A stretch of 39,516 nt of DNA from Thalassotalea sp. 1_MG-2023 (GTDB taxonomy: Bacteria; Pseudomonadota; Gammaproteobacteria; Enterobacterales; Alteromonadaceae): assembly GCF_030546745.1 (NCBI RefSeq), contig NZ_JAUOPD010000029.1:1-39516 (forward strand), read 5' to 3'. A program made the translations under genes and the position numbers. How positions within the stretch are numbered: the stretch's first letter is position 1; each line of letters starts with the position of its first letter. Positions 26,501 to 34,391 of the stretch are shown piece after piece. The notes under the pieces were generated by a model, which was not told where the DNA came from, made no database searches, and saw only the letters and a list, made by a program, of their open reading frames with translations.

Positions 26501-26725
26501 CGGTAACTTACCGATATCTTCTGCGGCAATACCGTCTACTTGCGAATCAGCGAAACGTTTACCGTTTATACTTGCTTTTGTTGAGCCACGGATACCCGTC
26601 ACTTCAATTACTTCAACTTCTTTTTCAACGCCTTGCTCAGCCATTGCTAATGGCGCAGCACCACCAGCAAGCACCATAGCGATTGAACTCGCTAACACGC
26701 CTTTTTTAAATGTTACTTTTTTCAT
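23591..26725 (-). CDS. TonB-dependent outer-membrane receptor for an oligosaccharide
   Basis: A 1044-residue receptor. Signal peptide ends near PLAMAEQ; a TonB-box-like stretch EVEVIEVTGIRGS is followed by the plug domain (LPDVTITDSLQRITGVQIER, VQIRGLPQIDTTMNGE), a large beta-barrel and a terminal strand ending in Phe (RWTVGTRVKF). The size and plug style are those of the carbohydrate receptors of Alteromonadales. Residues 608-619 (DADGDGVVSDGE) fit a canonical EF-hand calcium loop. GGGGAG precedes the ATG. It is transcribed divergently from operon 2 and has its own LacI-type operator 98 bases upstream, so the substrate is probably the same oligosaccharide that the two operons process. Confidence 0.92.
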   Translation of the reverse strand: MKKVTFKKGVLASSIAMVLAGGAAPLAMAEQGVEKEVEVIEVTGIRGSTKASINGKRFADSQVDGIAAEDIGKLPDVTITDSLQRITGVQIERVAGEGGAVQIRGLPQIDTTMNGETFLSATTIDSSGADLGDLPAQLFGGVDVYKSATARNTAQGIAGAIDLKTRRPFDMDEGWTFVAGAEATRGSITEETDPTFHGLASYNDGKIGFLISAVTQEATLATDYNGHNDTSENGGIGWTNNNYAWSTPTEGAEYRNIVPHGFTAFSKTEERERDAIQASLQVDLGEGFTVTADYFYTNQDRFNARSGLNNNSRWQAFSGYGFATNYTGDSFTDGDGNEWRGVDAFKMRPHRLQSFTQVNVNEEKSRNFNLQLDYDNGGALTGQVRFTDAHATAKMRHAYGEGDIMSIDQGATILGPGGLTSSEYCTNGEEIIGASGGCMGTFSTGIQTGDFFLTHDASGEYPTFGGFDQVVSGGKGPMSVADYMADLDSYHIGAFSSEGNTDDTGDLRTFSTKWNYALDDNDVITSIDFGIRYSQREVDHDQFTYTSEFGNGCDIAQWKAVDQQYSGDVDAVTGGESTNPCYGLAGTGEFLTEDAVDANGDPVMRPGDADGDGVVSDGEVVQRTAGEWMPYTLLPPTRLDQHTTVSWQTDFGNVKGIPGIWVIDPSNFRDPRQWHKDTFGNVQRTENGGNTYDVGLDELTYFIQANFEYEKLSGNVGLKVIETTLFVKQNLIGPNLPHSGLGPDIGDVVSERTYKDELPSINLAYQATDDVVLRAAFSENMQALNLDQWGAGKNVGMTFDNSCNCMRVQNVTLNGNPDLNPWRSENWSLSAEWYAGDASMFFASAFGIDIAEFTESKTEDRSVEPDGDGIIRGPHPTTFTTQSEGGEVAGFEIGAKVALSDFLGEDGIFKNVGFDVNYTFTDSKQEAKDVYGDDLPFQGMSEDTYNAVVWYENDTFSARLAWNSRSPRLITAGNAGTGGQSLYQDDYSQVDFNATYNFSEDISFYVNGSNITEEYQQAYIEFEKQKAFQNVYEARWTVGTRVKF

Positions 26726-26759
26726 ATTTTCTCCCCATTCTTATTATATTTTTTAGTAT

Positions 26760-26773
26760 TTTGCGCGCTTACA
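26760..26773. promoter_or_regulatory. Degenerate LacI-type half-site
   Basis: The right half of the operator is intact (GCGCTTACA at 26765-26773) while the left half deviates (TTTGC for TGTAA). It lies 35 bases upstream of the receptor start and could be an auxiliary site. May be coincidence. Confidence 0.3.
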
Positions 26774-26822
26774 GCCTGAGAATAGAAATCAACGTGTGTA
26801 AGGGATTTATATAATTCAAACT

Positions 26823-26836
26823 TGTAAGCGCTTACA
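26823..26836. promoter_or_regulatory. LacI-type operator on the TonB receptor side
   Basis: A perfect TGTAAGCGCTTACA palindrome 98 bases upstream of the receptor gene, identical in the 14-base core to the operator before GH1. Confidence 0.8.
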
Positions 26837-26979
26837 TTAAGTTAGGCCATGAGCAATAATTGGTCAATAAATATTTAATAGAAGTTTACCGTAAAACAAA
26901 TAACTTACTGATAAAAAAGGTTATATAGTATTTTTCGTATCCCTTGAAAATTTAACTATTCAGCGAAAATAAATATTAT

Positions 26980-26993
26980 TGTAAGCGCTTACA
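26980..26993. promoter_or_regulatory. LacI-type operator of the symporter-GH94-gluconokinase operon
   Basis: A third perfect TGTAAGCGCTTACA, 49 bases before the symporter start. The promoter is probably immediately upstream or overlapping, which fits direct repression. Confidence 0.8.
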
Positions 26994-27041
26994 AAATATC
27001 ATATGGTAATAAAGTGCTAGATTTTTAAACAAGGAAAAATC

Positions 27042-28376
27042 ATGACATCACTGACATTGAAAGAGAAAGTGGGCTATGCCTGCGGAGATGTAGCCTCTAA
27101 TTTTTACTGGCGTGTTTTTGATGTGTTCTTGTTTATTTTTTATACCGACGTATTTGGGTTGCACCCTGCAACTGTAGGAACAATGATGTTAGTCACTAGG
27201 ATCATTGATGCATTTTCTGACCCTCTCATGGGGGCTTTAGCAGATAGAACAAAAACAAAATACGGAAAATTTAGACCTTATTTACTCTGGGGTATTTTAC
27301 CTATTGTTGCGGCTGGTGTATTAACGTTTACCGTTCCTGATTTACAAGGGGGAGAAAAACTGATTTGGGCATACGCCACCTATATTTTCATGATGCTCGC
27401 TTACACCTTTATTAATGTGCCATATGGAGCGTTATTAGGAGTAATAACAGCCAATAGCCAAGAGAGAACAACCTTAACAAGTTTTCGCTTTATCGGTGCA
27501 TTTTCAGGAGGCAGTATTGTTGCCTATTTTACACCTATTCTGGTCGCGTATTTTGGTGCTGAAAATGAAGTGCTCGGTTGGCAAATCACCATGGCGATTT
27601 ACGGAATGATTGCCGCTGGTCTTTTTTGTATAACCTTTTTTACCACACGTGAAAGAATTTCGCCGCCAACATCTCAAAAATCCACGATATTACAAGATAT
27701 TCAAGATTTAATGCATAACAAACCTTGGCTTATATTATTCACATTAGCATTAATTATTATGATGACCATAACGCTAAGAGGCAGCACTGGCACCTTTTAT
27801 CTCAAGTATTACGTTAACCGAGAAGATCTCATTGGCAGCTTTTCACTTTGTTACATGCTTTCATTAGCTGCCGGCGCTGCCGCGACTCCTTTTATGACCA
27901 AGTTTTTGGATAAAAAAACACTTCTAATGTTACTAATGAGCGTAATTACCGTGCTATCTATCGCATTCTATTTTGTGCCCAGTGACCAAGTCGCGTTAAT
28001 TTTCTTGCTACAAATCGCTATTGGTTTCTGTTTAGGACCTAAATCTCCATTGGTATTTTCAATGTACGCCGACTCAGCTGACTTCGGTGAATGGAAACAC
28101 GGTCGACGAGCAACTGCAATGGTATTTTCAGCGGCTGCATTTTCTCAAAAGCTGGGAAGCGCTATTGCAGGAGCAATGATTGGTTGGCTTTTAGCTTCAA
28201 TGGGTTACGTAGCTAATCAAATACAAACCTCCGATTCACAAACAGGGATCGTATTATTAATGACATTAATACCTGCGATATTCGCCGCCGTCAGTGTAGG
28301 AATTATCACGCGCTACCCGCTCTCAGAACAACGTGTAGAAGATATTCAACAAGCACTACAAACACGAAAAGCATGA
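27042..28376 (+). CDS. GPH-family sugar:cation symporter (operon 2)
   Basis: A 444-residue carrier of the same family as the product of 18062-19594 but of standard length. It begins LTLKEKVGYACGDVASNFYW and has DAFSDPLMGALADRTKTKYG plus RPYLLWG after TM2 and DSADFGEWKHGRRATAMVFS in the second half; about twelve helices. First gene of operon 2, with AAGGA before the ATG. Because it is co-transcribed with GH94 and gluconokinase, the likely cargo is the GH94 substrate, perhaps an aldobionic acid such as cellobionate; the cargo is inference. Confidence 0.9.
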   Translation: MTSLTLKEKVGYACGDVASNFYWRVFDVFLFIFYTDVFGLHPATVGTMMLVTRIIDAFSDPLMGALADRTKTKYGKFRPYLLWGILPIVAAGVLTFTVPDLQGGEKLIWAYATYIFMMLAYTFINVPYGALLGVITANSQERTTLTSFRFIGAFSGGSIVAYFTPILVAYFGAENEVLGWQITMAIYGMIAAGLFCITFFTTRERISPPTSQKSTILQDIQDLMHNKPWLILFTLALIIMMTITLRGSTGTFYLKYYVNREDLIGSFSLCYMLSLAAGAAATPFMTKFLDKKTLLMLLMSVITVLSIAFYFVPSDQVALIFLLQIAIGFCLGPKSPLVFSMYADSADFGEWKHGRRATAMVFSAAAFSQKLGSAIAGAMIGWLLASMGYVANQIQTSDSQTGIVLLMTLIPAIFAAVSVGIITRYPLSEQRVEDIQQALQTRKA

Positions 28377-28394
28377 ATTCAGGAGTAACATTAC

Positions 28395-30770
28395 ATGTTT
28401 GAATTTAATTACCAGAAACATCAACTGTCGATTAGCGACCCTATAGCTATGCCAAAAGCCAGTAGTTTTTTATGGAATAAAAACATGATGCTACATATGA
28501 ATTGTAGAGGATTTGCTAATGCACAATTCATGCAACCAGAACCGTCAAAATATGCCCATGCTCCTAATATGGAAGCGAAAACGTTCATGCAACCAGAACA
28601 AGAATATTTTAGTCACCATGCCGGACGATTCTTTTATCTTAAATGTATAGAAACCAATGAAATAATTTCACTGCCTTACGAACCGGTCAAAACACCATTA
28701 GATAAGTTTACTTTCATTGCTGGACAGCAAAACATATCGTGGCATATCGAACATTGGCAACTGCAAATTAATATTCACGTTTCTTTACCCACCGAAGACA
28801 GCGTTGAGCTGTGGAAAATCAGCATAAAAAACCAAAATTCTGTAAAAAAAACAATTGCGATCTATCCTTATTTCACCATTGGCTACATGTCTTGGATGAA
28901 CCAATCTGCTGATTATAACTCGAGCATAAACGGGATAATTGCCCGTTCAATTACGCCATATCAACAGGTGGCTGATTATTACCGCAATCAACATTTAAAA
29001 GACTGGACATTTTTCATCAGTAAACACCCTTGCCAAAGCTGGAATGCAAATCAAAAGAGTATCGAAGGTGAAGGAGGATTGCATGCACCAGATGATTTAA
29101 AAAAACACCAGCTCAGTGGTGTCCAAGCCCTTTACGAAACCCCCGTAGCTTGTATGCAATTTTGCCATCAACTTGCTCCGCAACAATGTATTACTCATGA
29201 ATTTATTTTCGGACCAGCCAATAATGAGCAAGAAGTTATCACATTAAGAAATAAATACTTATTCGAAGATGATGGCTTTGAACAAGCAGCATCTACATAT
29301 CAGCAATATTTTTCCAAAATGAATAACAGGCTGCAAATAAATAGCCCTGAGCCAGATTTCGATGAAGTTGTGAATCATTGGTTACCTAGACAGGTATTTT
29401 ATCATGGTGATGTCAATAGACTAACAACGGATCCACAAACTCGAAACTACTTACAAGACGCTATGGGAGTGTCCTATATAGCCCCCGAACTTTGTCGACA
29501 AGCGATAATCACTGCCGTTACACAACAGTTAAGCTCTGGAGCTATGCCTGACGGCATACTGCTCTCAGATAAAGCGACGCTAAAATATATAAACTTAGTA
29601 CCGCATAGCGACCACTGTATATGGCTTACCATCTGCCTTGAAAGCTATCTAAATACAACTAACGATAAAGCAATTCTCTATCAACCTCTGCGCTTTAAAG
29701 ATTCAGAAAAAGCAGCACCCTTAGTTGAACATATTAACTTGGCATTTGATTTTCTACTCGCAGCACGGAATGAACAAGGACTAAGTTTGATTGAACAAGG
29801 CGATTGGTGCGATCCAATGAATATGGTTGGTCATAAAGGAAAAGGCGTATCTGCATGGCTTACCATGGCAACAAGTTATTCATTAGCCATATGGAACAAA
29901 ATATGCCGCTTATATCAAGTGAATTCAGACTATATCGCTACATATGAACAAGAAATAACAGTGCTTAATGGCGCGATAAATCAATATTTTTGGCATGAAA
30001 ACTGGTACGCACGTGGGATCACAGATAATAAGCGAACATTTGGTATTTCAACAGATTCTGAAGGAGAGATTTTCTTAAATCCGCAGGCATGGGCACTACT
30101 TTGTAATGCCGCAGATGAAAATCAAAAACAAGGTATGCTGCGTAGTATCAAAGAAAGGTTATTAACGCCCTATGGTGTCATGATGCTATCACCAGCATAT
30201 ACACACATGCATGAAGATATTGGCCGAGTGACTCAAAAATTTCCAGGTACTGCTGAAAACGGTTCTATATACAATCATGCTTCCGCTTTTTTCGCTTACA
30301 GTTTATATCAAGAAAACGAAGGGTCGTTAGCGTTTGACGTGATAAAAGCAATGCTGCCTTCGAAGGAAGATGCTGGTAAGCGCGAACAGATGCCTAATTT
30401 TATTCCCAATTATTATCGTGGTGCTTATTTTCAAATACCTCAGATGACTGGAAAATCTAGCCAGCTATTTAATACGGGTACTGTCGCTTGGGTATACAGA
30501 TGCATCATAGAAGAGCTCTGTGGCATTGTGATACAAGCAGGCAATGTATATTTAACACCAAAGTTACCCAACACTTGGCCAAACCTAAGCATTCAGTACA
30601 CCGCCCTAGGCGCCAAATTTAACATTCATTATCAACAAGATAATAAATACAACGAAATTACTTGCTACCTTAATGATCAATTAATAAATGACAATATAAT
30701 CCGTAATGTCATCTCAGGAAGTACCTACAACATACGCATTTTATTACCAGTAAGTGAGGATAAAGTATGA
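28395..30770 (+). CDS. GH94 phosphorylase, probable cellobionic acid phosphorylase
   Basis: A 791-residue cytoplasmic enzyme of family GH94: N-terminal beta-sandwich (about 1-285), linker, then the (alpha/alpha)6 catalytic domain with RNYLQDAMG (350-358) and the general acid Asp473 in QGDWCDPMN. Phosphate-site candidates are His628 (SIYNHAS) and NTGT (693-696). GH94 enzymes phosphorolyse beta-glucosides with inversion, giving alpha-glucose 1-phosphate. Arg611 and Lys615 (GRVTQKFPG) have the spacing, and nearly the numbering, of the Arg/Lys pair that I recall binding the gluconate carboxylate in the Saccharophagus enzyme; length also fits (about 790). Gluconokinase follows with a 4-base overlap, supporting gluconate as product. 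Cellobiose or laminaribiose phosphorylase is less likely. AGGAG precedes the start. Confidence 0.8.
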   Translation: MFEFNYQKHQLSISDPIAMPKASSFLWNKNMMLHMNCRGFANAQFMQPEPSKYAHAPNMEAKTFMQPEQEYFSHHAGRFFYLKCIETNEIISLPYEPVKTPLDKFTFIAGQQNISWHIEHWQLQINIHVSLPTEDSVELWKISIKNQNSVKKTIAIYPYFTIGYMSWMNQSADYNSSINGIIARSITPYQQVADYYRNQHLKDWTFFISKHPCQSWNANQKSIEGEGGLHAPDDLKKHQLSGVQALYETPVACMQFCHQLAPQQCITHEFIFGPANNEQEVITLRNKYLFEDDGFEQAASTYQQYFSKMNNRLQINSPEPDFDEVVNHWLPRQVFYHGDVNRLTTDPQTRNYLQDAMGVSYIAPELCRQAIITAVTQQLSSGAMPDGILLSDKATLKYINLVPHSDHCIWLTICLESYLNTTNDKAILYQPLRFKDSEKAAPLVEHINLAFDFLLAARNEQGLSLIEQGDWCDPMNMVGHKGKGVSAWLTMATSYSLAIWNKICRLYQVNSDYIATYEQEITVLNGAINQYFWHENWYARGITDNKRTFGISTDSEGEIFLNPQAWALLCNAADENQKQGMLRSIKERLLTPYGVMMLSPAYTHMHEDIGRVTQKFPGTAENGSIYNHASAFFAYSLYQENEGSLAFDVIKAMLPSKEDAGKREQMPNFIPNYYRGAYFQIPQMTGKSSQLFNTGTVAWVYRCIIEELCGIVIQAGNVYLTPKLPNTWPNLSIQYTALGAKFNIHYQQDNKYNEITCYLNDQLINDNIIRNVISGSTYNIRILLPVSEDKV

Positions 30771-31276
30771 TTGCCAAACTGATATTAATTATGGGAGTCA
30801 GTGGCACTGGAAAATCAACGTTGGCAAGTGCGTTAGCTAAACACCTAAATTTTTGTTACTTCGATGCAGATGACTTTCATTCAGATCAAGCAATTTCATT
30901 TATGAAGAGGGGGGTACCAATAAACCCTACAATGCGGCAAGCGTGGATTGAACGCATGGAACATCATTTTTCGTCAACAGAATTTGATAATAAAAATATC
31001 GTATTAGCATATTCTGGTTTAAAACAAACGCACCGGAAAACACTAAGCGCACTGGCAAATGAATTCACTTATGTGCTTATACAATCAGACAAGGCAATAT
31101 TGCAGGAACGTTTGCAGAAAAGAAAAACACATTTTTTTTCACCAAATTTACTCACTGATCAACTGAATCAATTCGAGCCGCTCTCTAATAGTGAAGCAGA
31201 AAATACAATAATGCTAACGATGAAACAAACAAGCCAACAACAAATTTCCAGTATTGTTCAACAGCAGAATCCTTAA
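30767..31276 (+). CDS. gntK: Gluconokinase (GntK type)
   Basis: A 169-residue P-loop kinase: Walker A GVSGTGKST at 10-18, then DADDFHSD (33-40; family motif D.DDLHP), RGVPINPTMRQAW (family G.PL.D.DR..WL) and the lid arginines RLQKRKTHFF. The size matches E. coli GntK (about 175). It phosphorylates D-gluconate to 6-phosphogluconate for the Entner-Doudoroff or pentose phosphate pathway. The ATG overlaps the GH94 stop region by four bases, so translation is coupled. The PINPTMR segment is less conserved than usual, so another small sugar-acid kinase of this family remains possible. Confidence 0.85.
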   Translation: MIAKLILIMGVSGTGKSTLASALAKHLNFCYFDADDFHSDQAISFMKRGVPINPTMRQAWIERMEHHFSSTEFDNKNIVLAYSGLKQTHRKTLSALANEFTYVLIQSDKAILQERLQKRKTHFFSPNLLTDQLNQFEPLSNSEAENTIMLTMKQTSQQQISSIVQQQNP

Positions 31277-31277
31277 T

Positions 31278-32045
31278 ATGAAACACCATATACTACTTTA
31301 CTTAGCATTATGCATCACCTCTTTGCTTATTAATAACAATGCGTATGCGCAGACAATAAAAGTACATAAAACAATGTTAACACCCAAAATAGATGGAGAA
31401 ATAGATACAGAAATATGGTCGGCCGCATCATGGCAAGGCATGAATCATTTGATGTTAGGTGAAATGCCGAATAAGAGTGACTTTCAAGGACGTTTTAAAT
31501 TACTATGGAATAACAGCACTTTGTTTATTCTTGCTGAAATTACTGATGATGTTTTGTTTGACCAACATGCTGATCCGCTTTATTTTTATTGGGATGACGA
31601 CTGCCTAGAAGTATTCATAGATGAAGATGCATCTGGCGGTGACCATCAATATTCTTTTAACGCCTTCGCTTATCATATTGCATTAGACAATCAAGTTGTC
31701 GATATCGCCAGTAAATTACCCAATGGTCAACCATCTTTTGTTACTTTAAACGATCATATAAAAAGCCGTTGGAAACGCAGTAAAACAAAACCCTATAATG
31801 TGATCTGGGAGTTGGCTATATCAATCTATGACGATAAATTCACCCTGGAAGAACGGCACAATTATCCAAGCGTTGAATTAACTGAAGGTAAGGTAATCGG
31901 CTTTATGCTTGCTTACTGTGATAATGACGGTAGTAAACAACGAGAACACTTTATCGGCTCTACAGATATTGAACCCGTCAACGGAAGTAAAAATTTAGGC
32001 TACATAACCGCAGATGTTTTCGACAAGCTGTTACTCATCGAGTAA
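31278..32045 (+). CDS. Secreted carbohydrate-binding protein of CBM9 type
   Basis: A 255-residue exported protein. Signal peptide MKHHILLYLALCITSLLINN ends at NAYAQ; the rest is a single CBM9-like beta-sandwich with the family marks KIDGEIDTEIWSAASW, FKLLWNNSTLFILAEITDDV, DDCLEVFIDEDASGGDHQYS (probable calcium/ligand side) and a late GKVIGFMLAYCDND. CBM9 of xylanase 10A from Thermotoga binds reducing ends of glucans, xylan and sugars. The ATG at 31278, directly after the gluconokinase stop, gives a clean signal peptide; an earlier ATG in the frame would put extra residues before it. Last gene of operon 2. It has no catalytic domain, so it may help capture sugar in the periplasm. Confidence 0.82.
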   Translation: MKHHILLYLALCITSLLINNNAYAQTIKVHKTMLTPKIDGEIDTEIWSAASWQGMNHLMLGEMPNKSDFQGRFKLLWNNSTLFILAEITDDVLFDQHADPLYFYWDDDCLEVFIDEDASGGDHQYSFNAFAYHIALDNQVVDIASKLPNGQPSFVTLNDHIKSRWKRSKTKPYNVIWELAISIYDDKFTLEERHNYPSVELTEGKVIGFMLAYCDNDGSKQREHFIGSTDIEPVNGSKNLGYITADVFDKLLLIE

Positions 32046-32065
32046 AGCTTGTCGCCTTTTCCATT

Positions 32066-32815
32066 TTATTGTTCGCCTCGGCTTGAACCGCCTAAGTTAG
32101 GCGCATGTGAAATAATACGATCAGCAAGCCGTGAAAAAGGTAAACTTTGAATCCATACTTTGCCGTGACCAGACAAAGTGGCAAGAAATAATCCTTCACC
32201 ACCAAAAAACATACTTTTTAAGCCTGATGTCATCTCAATGCTGTAATCAATACCATCACTAAATGCTACCAAACATCCGGTATCTAAGCGTAACGTTTCT
32301 CCATTAAGTTGTTTTTCTATCACGGTACCACCAGCATGAACAAATGCTTTGCCATCACCCGACAAGTGCTGCAAGATGAACCCTTCTCCGCCAAAAAAAC
32401 CACTCCCTAAACGGCGATTAAAGGCTATATCAACTTTAGTTCCACGTGCTGCGCATAAAAAAGCATCTTTTTGACAAGTAACACTGCCACCTAATTGCGC
32501 AAGATCTAAAGGAATAATTTCCCCCGGATAAGGCGCTGCAAATGCGACACTGCGTTTGCCATAAGCTTGGCTAGTGAAATGGGTCATAAAAACAGACTCG
32601 CCAGTGAAGGCTCTTTTGCCTGCAGAAAATAACTTACTCATGAAACTTTGCGCAACATCCGAACCGTCACCCATCTTAGTTTCAAAAGTAATACCGTCCT
32701 CCATATAATTCATCGCTCCAGCTTCAGCGATAACCGTTTCTCCTTGGTCTAATTCTATTTCGACCATTTGCATAGAATGACCAATAATTTTGTAATCTAT
32801 TTCATGACTTCGCAT
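32066..32815 (-). CDS. AIM24 / TIGR00266 family protein
   Basis: A 249-residue soluble protein built of repeating beta segments: [20 protein letters not shown] near the start, [20 protein letters not shown] in the middle and [20 protein letters not shown] near the end. These Gly-rich repeats define the AIM24/TIGR00266 family, a jelly-roll-like trimer whose bacterial function is unknown (the name comes from a yeast mitochondrial protein). No signal peptide. It converges with the CBM9 gene, leaving 20 bases; no terminator is evident between them. Confidence 0.9.
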   Translation of the reverse strand: MRSHEIDYKIIGHSMQMVEIELDQGETVIAEAGAMNYMEDGITFETKMGDGSDVAQSFMSKLFSAGKRAFTGESVFMTHFTSQAYGKRSVAFAAPYPGEIIPLDLAQLGGSVTCQKDAFLCAARGTKVDIAFNRRLGSGFFGGEGFILQHLSGDGKAFVHAGGTVIEKQLNGETLRLDTGCLVAFSDGIDYSIEMTSGLKSMFFGGEGLFLATLSGHGKVWIQSLPFSRLADRIISHAPNLGGSSRGEQ

Positions 32816-33000
32816 TGAATATTTCTTCCTTGTTAATCTGTGTTACACACAAAATATTTATTTACATTTTATCTTGAAGTTAAGGTAAGCAAGCACGGTC
32901 TATTCAGCATAGATTAATCTACGCAATGCAATATTACCAATTACTTAGAATAATGATAATATCGCACACATACGCTACTTTTATGAAGAGAATTAAACCT

Positions 33001-33636
33001 ATGAAGAAATTTTTTACCGCTTTATTAGCAACTGTACTTATTCCTCTTGCTGCAAACGCAGCCAAATACGAAGAGGGAGAACATTATAAAGTGATCCCTG
33101 GCCAAGCGACTAAAAAGCCAGAAGTAAGAGAGTATTTTTCTTACCATTGCCCTGCGTGTAGAGGCTTTGAAGCATATCTGCCTGAAATTAAAAAAAGCTT
33201 ACCTGAAGGTACAAAGCTAACCAAAACACACGTAGATTTTATGGGGCAATCTGCACCTGAAAAGCAATTTATGCTGAGCAAAGGCATGATCATTGCCGAA
33301 AAAACGGGTATTGCTAAGCAATATAATGCTGAAGCTTTTAGTTATTTACAAACGCAAGATAGAACAATTGAATCTATCGATGATGTTAAGAAAATTTATG
33401 TCGCGGCGGGTGGTAAAGCAAGTGACTTTGAAAAAGGGCTAAAGAGTTTCGCCTTAATGTCGCGCGTAAAACGCGATAAAAAAGTTCAAGACAAATTATC
33501 TGCAGGTCGTTATGTAGGAAGCGTACCCACGTTTGTGGTTAACGGTAAATACGCAATTAATTCAAGATCATTAGACAGTGACAATTTTCTTGAAGATTAC
33601 AAAAACCTAATTGCTTATCTGCTTACCTTAGACTAA
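33001..33636 (+). CDS. dsbA: Periplasmic thiol:disulfide oxidoreductase DsbA
   Basis: A 211-residue exported thioredoxin-fold protein: signal peptide MKKFFTALLATVLIPLAANA, EYFSYHC before the redox centre, CPAC at 50-53, the helical insertion domain and cis-Pro loop VPTFVVNGKYAI. Length and domain order match E. coli DsbA (208). It introduces disulfides into exported proteins. The dipeptide is PA rather than the usual PH, which should alter redox potential. I chose the ATG at 33001 because it gives a normal signal peptide; upstream in-frame ATGs would add a charged, unlikely leader. Monocistronic, with a hairpin terminator after the stop; no DsbB in the window. Confidence 0.9.
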   Translation: MKKFFTALLATVLIPLAANAAKYEEGEHYKVIPGQATKKPEVREYFSYHCPACRGFEAYLPEIKKSLPEGTKLTKTHVDFMGQSAPEKQFMLSKGMIIAEKTGIAKQYNAEAFSYLQTQDRTIESIDDVKKIYVAAGGKASDFEKGLKSFALMSRVKRDKKVQDKLSAGRYVGSVPTFVVNGKYAINSRSLDSDNFLEDYKNLIAYLLTLD

Positions 33637-33651
33637 ATAAACAGTTAACAT

Positions 33652-33680
33652 AGGAAGTGCTAAATTCCTCAGCACTTCCT
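33652..33680. terminator. Bidirectional hairpin after dsbA
   Basis: AGGAAGTGCT (33652-33661) pairs with AGCACTTCCT (33671-33680) around a nine-base loop. It lies between the dsbA stop and the stop of the convergent thioesterase gene. Confidence 0.7.
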
Positions 33681-33699
33681 CCCATTTAACTCATATTAA

Positions 33700-34176
33700 T
33701 TACAATACTAAGCGGTCCATCTCAGCACTGATTTCTTTGCGCATTTCCATTAATTTTTTTGCAGATTCGTATTGTTTTTTATCTTCTTCAGTTTTCGGTA
33801 ACCACTGTGGAATTGACACTTTATGGCCCGTTTCATCGACAGCAACCATCACTACAATACAATGTGTAGTTTTTCGCTTATTTAATGATTTTGGATCACA
33901 AGCATGTACTTGCAATGCAATATGCATGGATGAGTTACCGGTATAGATCACCTCTGCACTCACTTCGACTAAACTCCCTACATGAATTGGCGAAACAAAA
34001 CGTATCCCTCCGGCATAGGCAGTGACACAATAGCGACTACTCCAACCAGCAGCGCAAGCATAAGCCGCTAAATCTATCCATTTCATCACAGCCCCTCCGT
34101 GAACTTTACCACCAAAATTTACATCTTGAGGTTCTGCTAAAAATCGTAACGTTAGTGAGCGTTGTGGTTCATTCAT
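33700..34176 (-). CDS. Acyl-CoA thioesterase (hotdog fold)
   Basis: A 158-residue single hotdog-domain protein. The signature VNFGGKVHGGAVMKWIDLAAYACA contains the Asn/Asp catalytic-helix pattern of YciA/ACOT-type acyl-CoA thioesterases; SPIHVGSLVEVSAEVIYTGN follows. It hydrolyses acyl-CoA to free acid and CoA in the cytoplasm; chain-length preference is not readable. The start at 34176 has AGAGA about six bases upstream; an ATG 20 codons earlier would add a non-family leader. Single gene. Confidence 0.87.
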   Translation of the reverse strand: MNEPQRSLTLRFLAEPQDVNFGGKVHGGAVMKWIDLAAYACAAGWSSRYCVTAYAGGIRFVSPIHVGSLVEVSAEVIYTGNSSMHIALQVHACDPKSLNKRKTTHCIVVMVAVDETGHKVSIPQWLPKTEEDKKQYESAKKLMEMRKEISAEMDRLVL

Positions 34177-34391
34177 ACATATCTCTTTAATTACTTGGTT
34201 GTTAGCTATATTAACTTTACTATAGCGATATGACACTAGAGCCTGATGATTTTGTCGGATATATTTTGTTCAATACAAAAGCGCTTTAGTTGAAGCGTAG
34301 TAAATAAAGTATAGTCATCCTATATAAATGAGCTACAACAAAAAACAACACGCACTACTATTGTGGGCTTTTTTACATAAGCGAGATTATT

